A DNA stretch of 12,127 bases from positions 1 through 12,127 of the forward strand of contig JAKAUD010000089.1 of NCBI GenBank assembly GCA_021827885.1, given 5' to 3'. Numbering within the stretch: the first letter of the stretch is position 1; every line of letters starts with the position of its first letter. The notes beneath the pieces are model-generated. The model saw only the letters and a list, made by a program, of their open reading frames with translations, searched no databases and had not been told where the DNA came from. This DNA is from Thermoplasmata archaeon. GTDB lineage: Archaea; Thermoplasmatota; Thermoplasmata; Thermoplasmatales; Thermoplasmataceae. This document shows, piece by piece, positions 1-6,621 of this stretch. The position numbers and the translations under genes were made by a program.

Positions 1-1
1 G

Positions 2-76
2 AAGCTTAAGTTTGTCATTGCAAAAATAGCAGAGGCCAATTCAAAAGAACTGATAGAAGGAATGGAGCTATTCTGA
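2..76 (+). CDS. 3' end of an unidentified gene
   Basis: Only one forward frame is open from the window edge: it ends at a TGA at 74-76 and gives 24 residues ending ELIEGMELF. The charged, helical tail looks like the C-terminus of a normal cytoplasmic protein, but it is too short to assign to a family. It is followed by an AT-rich gap carrying the promoter of the next gene, so it probably belongs to a separate transcription unit. Confidence 0.45.
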   Translation, partial: KLKFVIAKIAEANSKELIEGMELF

Positions 77-163
77 ACAAAGTCCCGTGATTGACACACT
101 ATATTTAAATATTGTGTTGCATTAGTTATATATTAGAATATAACAATCAAAAAAGTGAGTTAA
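77..163 (+). promoter_or_regulatory. Promoter region of the radical SAM gene
   Basis: This AT-rich intergenic stretch contains an archaeal TATA-like element TTATATATT at 126-134, about 33 nt from centre to the ATG at 164. That would place transcription start near 155 and leave a leader of only about 8 nt. A second AT run, TATTTAAATATT, lies near 101-112. Only a weak GTGAG purine motif precedes the ATG. The assignment rests on spacing alone. Confidence 0.45.
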
Positions 164-1174
164 ATGATAGAATCATCGTATGATCATGAAAAGTACCGCC
201 AGGCTGCCATGAAAGCCTGGAGTACCATTCGTAAAAACAAGATAGAAAAAATAAAAGCAGAGACTGAGAGCCTTGACGATTTTATTTTCAACATTGATTC
301 CAGGAAGATCTCATACGGCGAATACCATATCAACCCTCCACTGATAAAGCAATCAAAGCTTACCTGGGTTGAAAAGGGCGGGATAGGCAAGGAGCTTTCA
401 GATGGATGGGCCCTCAACTATGCCATAGGGTGCACACATGCATGCAGGTTCTGCTATGTCGATTCTATCCATAAAAGGTATGGTGAAAGAGGGGCAGGAC
501 CGCTTGTGAACAAAGCATGGGGAAACTATTTGTACACTCCATCTAACATTGATGAAGCCATAGAAAAAACCAAGTGGGAAAAGTGGAAGGGCATAGAGGT
601 CATGATGTCCTCAACACATGATCCATATATACCGAGTCTTACAAAAACCACAAGGAAGATACTTGAAAATGCACTTCCCGCAGGTGTTAAGGTATGTATT
701 CAAACCCGTTCCCCACTGGCCATAAAGGATTTTGATCTATTAGAGGAATACCGGGAACAGGTTAGGGTGCAGGTGTCCATCGCCACGATGAGCCATGATC
801 TTAGTAGGATCATTGAGCCGAGGGTTGCAACCCCTGAAGCAAGATTTGCAATACTTGAAGAGGCGAAGAACCGTGGCCTGAATACTGGCATAATAATAGC
901 CCCCATCATGCCTCCGCTTAGAATCAGGGGAATGCCCTCATCTGATCTTGAGGAAATAGCACAGAGGCTTGCTGTGTTGAAGCCAAACAACATTTACGGG
1001 GAATGCCTCCATATAAGGGGTTCAAACATCAGCGAACTTGAGGCCATGCTTGAAGAAAAGATAATTCTTGGAGATTTCGACGTCGCAATGGAAAATGCAT
1101 TTCACAGGATCCTTGGGAAGTACGGATTAAAGGGAAGATGGTGGAAAGAACATAAACCATCAAGGAAGGCTTAG
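164..1174 (+). CDS. Radical SAM protein, phage Gp37/Gp68-like 'three-Cys-motif' family
   Basis: This 336-aa protein carries a radical SAM cluster motif C90-THA-C94-RF-C97 (CxxxCxxC), expected to bind a [4Fe-4S] cluster and cleave S-adenosylmethionine. Around it are family-typical stretches: GWALNYAIG before the motif, MSSTHDPYIP near residues 147-156, and a C-terminus rich in Trp and basic residues. The arrangement resembles the Gp37/Gp68 group, distantly related to spore-photoproduct-lyase-like proteins, and this group commonly travels with TcmP. Here TcmP is the convergent neighbour, with the 3' ends overlapping over 1160-1174, which supports the family call. The substrate is unknown: DNA or nucleotide repair or modification is plausible but not shown. 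Length is normal for the family and nothing looks broken. The ATG at 164 is chosen because it lies just below a TATA box. Confidence 0.85.
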   Translation: MIESSYDHEKYRQAAMKAWSTIRKNKIEKIKAETESLDDFIFNIDSRKISYGEYHINPPLIKQSKLTWVEKGGIGKELSDGWALNYAIGCTHACRFCYVDSIHKRYGERGAGPLVNKAWGNYLYTPSNIDEAIEKTKWEKWKGIEVMMSSTHDPYIPSLTKTTRKILENALPAGVKVCIQTRSPLAIKDFDLLEEYREQVRVQVSIATMSHDLSRIIEPRVATPEARFAILEEAKNRGLNTGIIIAPIMPPLRIRGMPSSDLEEIAQRLAVLKPNNIYGECLHIRGSNISELEAMLEEKIILGDFDVAMENAFHRILGKYGLKGRWWKEHKPSRKA

Positions 1175-2299
1175 ATATCCCCTATCAGGAAACGTCTGAC
1201 CTTTTCTTTTATCTATTGAGGCGATAATTTTATTTTCCTTTTCCAAATTTTCTAAAATTATCGTATTATATTTCCACTTAGTTCTGCATTGGATAAAATT
1301 TTTCACTTGAATAATGGGCACCTGGCTCAATCCCCTAGCTTTTTCCTCTTCAAGATATTTTAAAACTTCCCTTTCAGCTTCTTCGGCCCATGATGGTTCC
1401 AATCCGTAATCTATCAGTGTACTTTGTAAAGGAACAAAATTGAAATCACTGAACTTGTAATCCCCATTGCTCGATACATTGAACATTGCTGACTTCATTG
1501 CCTGAAATCCTTTGCAGTGTTTGGTTAGATAAATGAGATAATATTCTAAACGATTGTTTGAATTTAGTGCCTTAAAAGATAGATTGTACAGTTCTATAGA
1601 AGGGACAAATACCTTGATCTTGTTTATTAAATTTTCCAAAAAAATTTGCAAAATAACCTGTTCTCTCTTAATATTGTCTTCAGCATCTTTTATGATCTTC
1701 ATCTGTTCTGAGGAAAACAACTTTCCAATTGACCGTTCATGTGTGGGGTCCCAAACGAATCTGCTAAGGTATCCAGCTACGAAAGTGATAAAAAGTTCAG
1801 CTTTATTATATTTCATAAAAGACGCAAGCACATCATAATTCAAATCGGACCATCCAAAGGGATCAACGAAACAAAGACAAGGAATCAAAGAATTTCCGTC
1901 TTTTTCAATATCAGACATTATACTTCCTATTTCAGTATTAAAATCTCCGTTGACGACTTGGTGTGTAATCCAGTTTGGTAAATTTCCAACCTTTTTTGAA
2001 ATTGCTTTTTCCAAATTTTTGCATCTATCATTCCTTTTTTCAACAAACAAGCATAAAAATTGGGATTTGAAATTATCCTTCAACTGATGGTGATTTAAAG
2101 CTTTTAAAACAACGATCGGAGAACCATCTTCCCCGCCAGTATATTCACCAGGTCCTGCAAATCCATCAATGTAACCTATTTTGGGATTGAAGCCCTTTTG
2201 GCTTAATATTGGTGCCCATGCTTCGATATATTTCTTAAGTATGAGATGCTTAGCTGCAGTATGAGGGGGACATTCCCAAATCATATCTTCTATTGACAT
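1160..2299 (-). CDS. tcmP: Three-Cys-motif partner protein TcmP
   Basis: The 379-aa product begins with the family's usual N-terminal block (TAAKHLILKKYIEAW, then YIDGFAGPGEY at 43-53). A second motif, CFVDPFGWSD, lies at about 143-152. The Gly-rich FAGPG and the DPFG resemble motif I and motif IV of Rossmann-fold methyltransferases, so it may be a SAM-dependent methyltransferase relative; this activity is inference. TcmP proteins are known mainly from pairing with the three-Cys-motif radical SAM protein, which is the convergent, slightly overlapping gene here. The pair is usually co-directional, so the convergent layout is unusual. No good Shine-Dalgarno lies next to the ATG: an AGGAG sits more than 20 nt upstream. 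It may therefore be translated from its own short leader or together with the upstream winged-helix gene, 103 nt away on the same strand. C-terminal residues ~300-379 look winged-helix-like. Confidence 0.88.
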   Translation of the reverse strand: MSIEDMIWECPPHTAAKHLILKKYIEAWAPILSQKGFNPKIGYIDGFAGPGEYTGGEDGSPIVVLKALNHHQLKDNFKSQFLCLFVEKRNDRCKNLEKAISKKVGNLPNWITHQVVNGDFNTEIGSIMSDIEKDGNSLIPCLCFVDPFGWSDLNYDVLASFMKYNKAELFITFVAGYLSRFVWDPTHERSIGKLFSSEQMKIIKDAEDNIKREQVILQIFLENLINKIKVFVPSIELYNLSFKALNSNNRLEYYLIYLTKHCKGFQAMKSAMFNVSSNGDYKFSDFNFVPLQSTLIDYGLEPSWAEEAEREVLKYLEEEKARGLSQVPIIQVKNFIQCRTKWKYNTIILENLEKENKIIASIDKRKGQTFPDRGYLSLP

Positions 2300-2402
2300 T
2301 TTTATTCGCCTTATGTAATTCTCCTTTTTTTATTGATTCTTATTTACATTCATTTCATTTTTTCCAATTTTCATTTGTAATTATGTTCTGCTCAAATATA
2401 TT
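2300..2402. other. AT-rich gap between tcmP and the winged-helix gene
   Basis: No reading frame here looks coding. On the minus strand a weak TATA-like GTAAATAAG lies near 2341-2349 and an AGGAG near 2319-2325, either of which could serve tcmP. Neither has ideal spacing. No clear T-rich terminator for the upstream gene is visible on the minus strand. Confidence 0.35.
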
Positions 2403-2681
2403 TTACTCCTTTAAAATATCTTCTATTTCCTTGATCTTCATTGCAACATTCTTACCCTTTTCCGTCAAAGATATCATGTTTCTTGGAGGGTATTTTGTAT
2501 TGTCTATCCTTGTTTTTATCAGCTTTAATTTTTTGGCCATGTCAATGGAATCATACAGCTGGTGGATCGGAATCTGTTTATCGTCCCTGATCTGGGTAAT
2601 CATGCTTTCCCCGTTGTCATTCAGGTAATCTATGAGCCTGAGGAAGCCTGACTGAGTTTCAATTTCCCTTAGGATGTCCAC
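2403..2681 (-). CDS. Small winged-helix DNA-binding protein
   Basis: From a GTG at 2681 the product is 92 aa: an N-terminal helical stretch (ILREIETQSGFLRLIDYLND), a recognition-helix-like segment (IHQLYDSIDMAKKLKLI), a wing ending ISLTEKGKNVA, and a helical tail EIEDILKE. The LTEKG wing is typical of archaeal winged-helix regulators. The frame is open to an ATG at 2732, but the extra 17 residues are hydrophobic and out of character. The GTG lies about 25 nt from a minus-strand TATA-like element at 2702-2709, so a leaderless GTG start is preferred. It is divergent from the adenine methyltransferase and upstream of tcmP on the same strand, and could regulate either. Its C-terminal wing and tail resemble those of the 174-aa regulator at 9584-10108 (LTEKG, then a helix, then EDI-V/L-K), so the two appear related. 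Confidence 0.65.
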   Translation of the reverse strand: MDILREIETQSGFLRLIDYLNDNGESMITQIRDDKQIPIHQLYDSIDMAKKLKLIKTRIDNTKYPPRNMISLTEKGKNVAMKIKEIEDILKE

Positions 2682-2699
2682 ACTGACACAGGGAATAAG

Positions 2700-2766
2700 G
2701 GCATATAATATTATTGTGCAATAGGAAACCATTTATATGCATTATGATTGCGTGATAGACAATCAT
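2700..2766. promoter_or_regulatory. Divergent overlapping promoters: winged-helix gene and adenine methyltransferase
   Basis: TTTATATG at 2732-2739 on the plus strand lies about 31 nt from centre to the ATG at 2767, giving a leaderless or nearly leaderless methyltransferase transcript. On the minus strand an ATATTATATG-type box at about 2702-2711 fits the GTG at 2681. The two TATA boxes are about 30 bp apart, so binding at one could compete with binding at the other. This is inferred from sequence and spacing only. Confidence 0.5.
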
Positions 2767-3534
2767 ATGAAATCAACGTTTCCCTACTATGGTGGAAGAT
2801 ACAACCAGATAAAGAAAATAATTGAACTGCTGGAACCTGTGAAGGAGAATTTTGATGTCATAGTGGATGTATTCGGAGGCTCGGGAAAGGTCATTCTCAA
2901 CATACCAGAAGAATGGCACAAGATCAAGGTATACAATGATCTCAACAAGGATCTGTACACTACATTCAAGGTTCTGCAGGATGGCAGGAAGAGGAGGCTG
3001 CTTGAAAGAAAACTGGCCAATTGTTTTCCTCATGAGACTATATTCAAGGAGTTAAAAATGTCATCCCCAAGGAACGATGTTGATGTTGCTTTCAAGGTCA
3101 TTTACATGCACACATTCTCCTTTGCGGGGAATGGCGATGCATTCAAGAGGTTTTACAAGAGGGCAAATGTTCCGCCCATGAGGATCGAGAACTTTCTCCT
3201 GGTGAAGAAGTGGATCGTTGAGAACATGGATTTCCGTTCACTCATGGAAAGATACAACAGGCCAAGGGTGCTCCTATACCTTGATCCGCCATACCTGAGA
3301 GGTGGAAAGATATACAAGCACAGTTTCAAGCTCGAAGACTTCAAGGATCTGAAGGGATTGATGGACAAGCATACAGGAACATACCTGATGAACCTTTCCA
3401 TGAGGGATCTGGAGATGATCGACATATTCGGTGGACCTGATCTTGTCACCGAGCACCACAGACCTACCACCCTTCATAATTCAGAGGGGAATAACAGGTG
3501 GGAGTGCGGGTATTGGTGGAGATTCTTATTGTAA
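2767..3534 (+). CDS. D12-class DNA adenine N6-methyltransferase (Dam family), orphan
   Basis: This 255-aa protein transfers a methyl group from SAM to adenine N6 in DNA. The N-terminus FPYYGGRYNQ at 5-14 is the family's SAM-binding entry, followed by DVFGGSGKV at 34-42 (motif I, FxGxG type), NDLNKDLY at 57-64, and the catalytic LYLDPPY at 170-176 (motif IV). The order FGGSG before DPPY is the alpha-class order. A longer frame begins at 2737, but family N-termini start at MKSTFPYYGG and the TATA box at 2732-2739 would overlap that earlier start, so 2767 is chosen. No restriction endonuclease is recognisable beside it, making it an orphan methyltransferase or a part of the local island. The target site cannot be read from sequence. 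It converges with the DpdA-like gene, 44 bp away, with no obvious terminator hairpin between them. Confidence 0.88.
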   Translation: MKSTFPYYGGRYNQIKKIIELLEPVKENFDVIVDVFGGSGKVILNIPEEWHKIKVYNDLNKDLYTTFKVLQDGRKRRLLERKLANCFPHETIFKELKMSSPRNDVDVAFKVIYMHTFSFAGNGDAFKRFYKRANVPPMRIENFLLVKKWIVENMDFRSLMERYNRPRVLLYLDPPYLRGGKIYKHSFKLEDFKDLKGLMDKHTGTYLMNLSMRDLEMIDIFGGPDLVTEHHRPTTLHNSEGNNRWECGYWWRFLL

Positions 3535-3578
3535 AGAGTAATTTAGAGATCTTATCTAAGACAGTGACATATGAGAGC

Positions 3579-4697
3579 TTATGAATACAACCATTTCTTT
3601 AGCTGATGCAATTGCTCCCCAATTTTTCCTTCAGTGTGCTGTGGAACATTCTTCCCAAGAACTAAACGATACAACTCGCTACCAAACACCATAATATCGC
3701 TATAACTGCTGAAAAGGGTTTTGATTTCCCTAGAATATTTCATTCTGAAGTTTTTGGCCTTTTCTTCCGTAATTTTCTCATCATAATAGCTAATTTCATA
3801 ACTCTGATTGATCAGCCCATGCTTTGCAGACACTATTCGTATATCTAAGCCATCATTTTCCTTGAGATATTTCCTTACCACCCTGAATGCCTGACCATCA
3901 TAGACTTTCAGTGAAGGCCCTGAGCCATTCTTTTTCCTCTGTGAACAGGAAAGAATAAGAAGCCGATTTTTTTCAATAAGTGGAAAAACTTCATTTCTCA
4001 GATAATTTTGGGTTTGCAAAAATCTATCGCCATTTTTCCGGCTTTGCTCTATATTATACCTGAATATCCAGCCCTTGTAATCTGCAGCCCATACGTCCAG
4101 TTCTTTGAACATGCCAATTCGAGAACGATTGAATGCCCCTAAAGGAAAAAGTTTCTCCTTTGGATGGTTATTTCTAATGACTTTGAGAATCTCAGCCAGA
4201 AAATCTTCCTTTTGAACCTTCACCATTCTCTTATGTTTTTGTATCTTTGTAAGCAACCCCCCTATTGCTACTATTGTGTATCCAAGGCTTAGTTGCTCTT
4301 CATAACTTTTCAAATACTCTTTAATAGTATTGACTCGAGATGCACCGATCAAAACAAAATGTTTGTCATATCCAAATTCTTGATAGATCTTTATCGCCTC
4401 TTTTGCACTGATAAAGGTTCTAGTGGGGCATCTATAGTAATCTTTTATGATTCCGTGTGTAACCCCCATCTTGACATATTCTTCAAACAATCTCTCATAA
4501 GATATTTCTTTTCCTTGATATATTCCTGAATCACCAATTTTGTATTTAGCAAGAGGAAAACTGTTGAATTTTCTTTTAAAATTATCTGTGGTGAACGCAT
4601 GGGAAAGTATTCCGAATTTCCCATTGTAATCATTTATGCCTGAAAGTATGTCCAAGGAAACTGGGCGGTCTGCGACAAATAGTGGAGTTAAGTTCAC
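3579..4697 (-). CDS. TGT-like DNA 7-deazaguanine transglycosylase (DpdA-type) fused to YaaA/DUF6884-like domain
   Basis: This 372-aa protein has two parts. Residues ~10-240 resemble tRNA-guanine transglycosylases: GDSGIYQ at 55-61 matches the DSGGFQ substrate loop, VAIGGL at 143-148 matches the GYAIGGL strand, and LDVWAAD at 200-206 sits where the catalytic Asp is expected. The Cys/His zinc site of tRNA enzymes is not seen, as in DpdA-type proteins. Residues ~245-345 resemble DUF6884/YaaA: LILSCSQRK at 247-255, VYDG at 265-268, SAKHGL at 290-295, YYDEKIT at 304-310. In bacterial Dpd systems DpdA inserts preQ0 into DNA and a separate YaaA-like DpdC helps convert it to the amide, so this may combine both roles; the function is inferred. 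The start is GTG at 4697, about 25 nt from a TATA box, hence leaderless. It lies immediately downstream of HerA and NurA on the same strand. Confidence 0.75.
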   Translation of the reverse strand: MNLTPLFVADRPVSLDILSGINDYNGKFGILSHAFTTDNFKRKFNSFPLAKYKIGDSGIYQGKEISYERLFEEYVKMGVTHGIIKDYYRCPTRTFISAKEAIKIYQEFGYDKHFVLIGASRVNTIKEYLKSYEEQLSLGYTIVAIGGLLTKIQKHKRMVKVQKEDFLAEILKVIRNNHPKEKLFPLGAFNRSRIGMFKELDVWAADYKGWIFRYNIEQSRKNGDRFLQTQNYLRNEVFPLIEKNRLLILSCSQRKKNGSGPSLKVYDGQAFRVVRKYLKENDGLDIRIVSAKHGLINQSYEISYYDEKITEEKAKNFRMKYSREIKTLFSSYSDIMVFGSELYRLVLGKNVPQHTEGKIGEQLHQLKKWLYS

Positions 4698-4742
4698 ATG
4701 GACCAGAGAATCTGAGAGTATAAAAATGTTTTCAGACCTCGT
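4698..4742 (-). promoter_or_regulatory. TATA box for the DpdA-like gene
   Basis: The minus strand carries TTTTTATA at 4719-4726, centred about 25 nt from the GTG at 4697. The geometry implies a leaderless transcript beginning at or next to the start codon. The gene could thus be expressed independently of the nurA-herA operon that ends 45 bp upstream. Confidence 0.55.
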
Positions 4743-6620
4743 TTAAGGGGCTGAAGAGTTTAACCACTGCCTCACTCTTTGTTCAGCATCTTCTGAGTGG
4801 ATAGGAATGGGGACGGAATCTAAGCCTGCGGATTCATGGCTTATGTATAACCAGTCACCCTTTCTAAATTTGAATGTCTGAGTAAACATGTCCTGTGATA
4901 CTGCAAACGCCTCACCGACTCTCTCTCGATCGGTCTCTCTTGGAAGTTTACTGACAAAGTATGTGTGTAATTGCCCCATGATATTCGTGTCTAGATATGT
5001 AGATCTTTGTGTTGCTATCGTAAGACCTAAGCCAAATTTTCTCCCCCTTCTGGCAATCATTTCTACAACTCTCTTTGATGAGGCATATGTGCTACCACTG
5101 ACAGCACTCATTGGAATGAATTCGTCTGCTTCATCAAACACGAAAGAGACCAAGGGGGATATCCTTCCTCCTTGTCGCCTTTTTTCATATAGTCGTGTTC
5201 CCAAATTATAAGCAAACTCCCTCATTTCATTAGGATCAAATGAATTCACCACAATCAACGAGTTTCTATTCTCGTCGTTTAGTTCTTTGATCACGTCATC
5301 GAAATTCATAGTATGTGGCGGTTTAATATTCCATGGAGGCGGGTTAAATTTCTTCCGTAGATCCGTCTTAAGAATATTAATCCTAGTTTTAATGGGTTGC
5401 TCCGCAGATTTTCCGGGGGTTTCTTCATCATCATCAAGATGATGCATGATGTTATTTATCTCTGTATAGATTCTGCTCGCAAGATTAGTATTTAGCTCTT
5501 TACTCATGTTTCCTTGACCTACAAAACTAGATATCTCATCAAAAAGAAGATCCAGATATCCTGTAATTTTTATAGTGGCATAATCATCGTAAAGTTTACT
5601 CTTCTCTGCTCCTATAAACTCTTCGACAGCTTGTGTGTATTCGTCATTTAAGACCTTAAGTTTTCCTTCGTGAAGTATTTTTCTTAAGATGTTCTTAAAG
5701 GATGCTCTAACTGAACTCAGACCTCGTGTTAGATAAAGTTCCTTCAAGTATACTGAGATTGCATCATCTTCACTTAATGTTGAATTGTTTTTTATAAATT
5801 CTTGGACAGTTCCGGTTAACGTTTTCTCTCCAATGTTCAGAACAAAACCATTTACATCTGAGGAAACAAGCAAGTCACTCAGCAGTCCTAAGTATTCATT
5901 GTTAAGATCGAATATTAGTATCTTTATTCTTACGTTTGATGATAATAACTGGCTAATCATAGTGCTGATAAAATTACTCTTTCCAACCCCAGTGAAACCA
6001 AAAATTCCGATATGGGTTTTAACGGCATTCTGAACATCCATTAACACCTCAATTTGTGGCTCCTTGATTAATGACCCAACTCTTATAACATCAGTAACAC
6101 CGTTCAGATTCTTGTTTAATATCTCTCTTGTAGAATCAACAGAAAGAAGCTTAACCTCCGATCCGACCATGGGTATGTTAGCTTCCTCTTGGAGTATTAG
6201 ATCAACAGAAGATACTTGTTGAACAATTTCCAAATTTATTGGTGCGGCAAAACACTGAATCTTAGTAGTATCCTCCGAGGATACTGCTTCTTGCTGCATC
6301 CAATCCGTCGAAAGATTTCCGGCCGTAGCCATAATGTATCCGGGAAATCCCCTCAGGTCTTCCGGTCTTGATCCAAGTGCGTAGTGAACAGGTAAAACTG
6401 ATGTTATTTCCAATATGCTCCAATGAGTGGAATTGCTGTCCGTCGCAAAATTATTTACAGCAAGTAGATCCCCTTCCTTCAGAGAATTCATTAAAAGCCT
6501 GGTATAATCAAACCATATTGTAAAGTTGAACCTTGTTTTTTCATCAGGTTGCAGAAAAATCAATCTTCCTTGTGTGCCTGAGTTCCTAAATAACCCATTG
6601 GGTGCTGTTTTCATTTTCAT
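4743..6620 (-). CDS. herA: HerA-type hexameric DNA translocase ATPase
   Basis: The 625-aa protein has an N-terminal beta-rich region (~1-185) compatible with a HAS barrel, Walker A GFTGVGKS at 208-215, Walker B VFDEADEF at 494-501, and the HerA/FtsK-like block IARRGRKFGLGLTIATQRS at 522-540 holding sensor and arginine-finger positions. HerA forms a ring that moves along DNA and works with the NurA nuclease. It starts one base after the nurA stop, with its GGAGG at 6628-6632 inside the end of nurA, so the two are translationally coupled. It is longer than the ~500-aa housekeeping form; the extra ~150 residues lie between the Walker motifs (roughly 265-455) and are helical and acidic. Mre11 and Rad50, usual neighbours of housekeeping herA, are absent, which suggests an accessory defence-type copy. 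The chromosomal copy cannot be checked here. Confidence 0.92.
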   Translation of the reverse strand: MKMKTAPNGLFRNSGTQGRLIFLQPDEKTRFNFTIWFDYTRLLMNSLKEGDLLAVNNFATDSNSTHWSILEITSVLPVHYALGSRPEDLRGFPGYIMATAGNLSTDWMQQEAVSSEDTTKIQCFAAPINLEIVQQVSSVDLILQEEANIPMVGSEVKLLSVDSTREILNKNLNGVTDVIRVGSLIKEPQIEVLMDVQNAVKTHIGIFGFTGVGKSNFISTMISQLLSSNVRIKILIFDLNNEYLGLLSDLLVSSDVNGFVLNIGEKTLTGTVQEFIKNNSTLSEDDAISVYLKELYLTRGLSSVRASFKNILRKILHEGKLKVLNDEYTQAVEEFIGAEKSKLYDDYATIKITGYLDLLFDEISSFVGQGNMSKELNTNLASRIYTEINNIMHHLDDDEETPGKSAEQPIKTRINILKTDLRKKFNPPPWNIKPPHTMNFDDVIKELNDENRNSLIVVNSFDPNEMREFAYNLGTRLYEKRRQGGRISPLVSFVFDEADEFIPMSAVSGSTYASSKRVVEMIARRGRKFGLGLTIATQRSTYLDTNIMGQLHTYFVSKLPRETDRERVGEAFAVSQDMFTQTFKFRKGDWLYISHESAGLDSVPIPIHSEDAEQRVRQWLNSSAP

Positions 6621-6621
6621 T

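Noticed and set aside
2293..2628. Rightward 111-aa open frame
   Set aside because: It is antisense to tcmP's leader and the winged-helix gene; its Phe/Ser/Ile-rich content is what the complementary strand of a coding AT-rich gene gives, and it has no ribosome-binding site.
2773..3033. Leftward open frames over the start of the methyltransferase
   Set aside because: They are shadows of a clearly conserved methyltransferase with FGGSG and DPPY motifs.
3535..3578. Terminator between the converging methyltransferase and DpdA-like genes
   Set aside because: The 44-bp gap has neither a clear hairpin nor a long T run on either strand.
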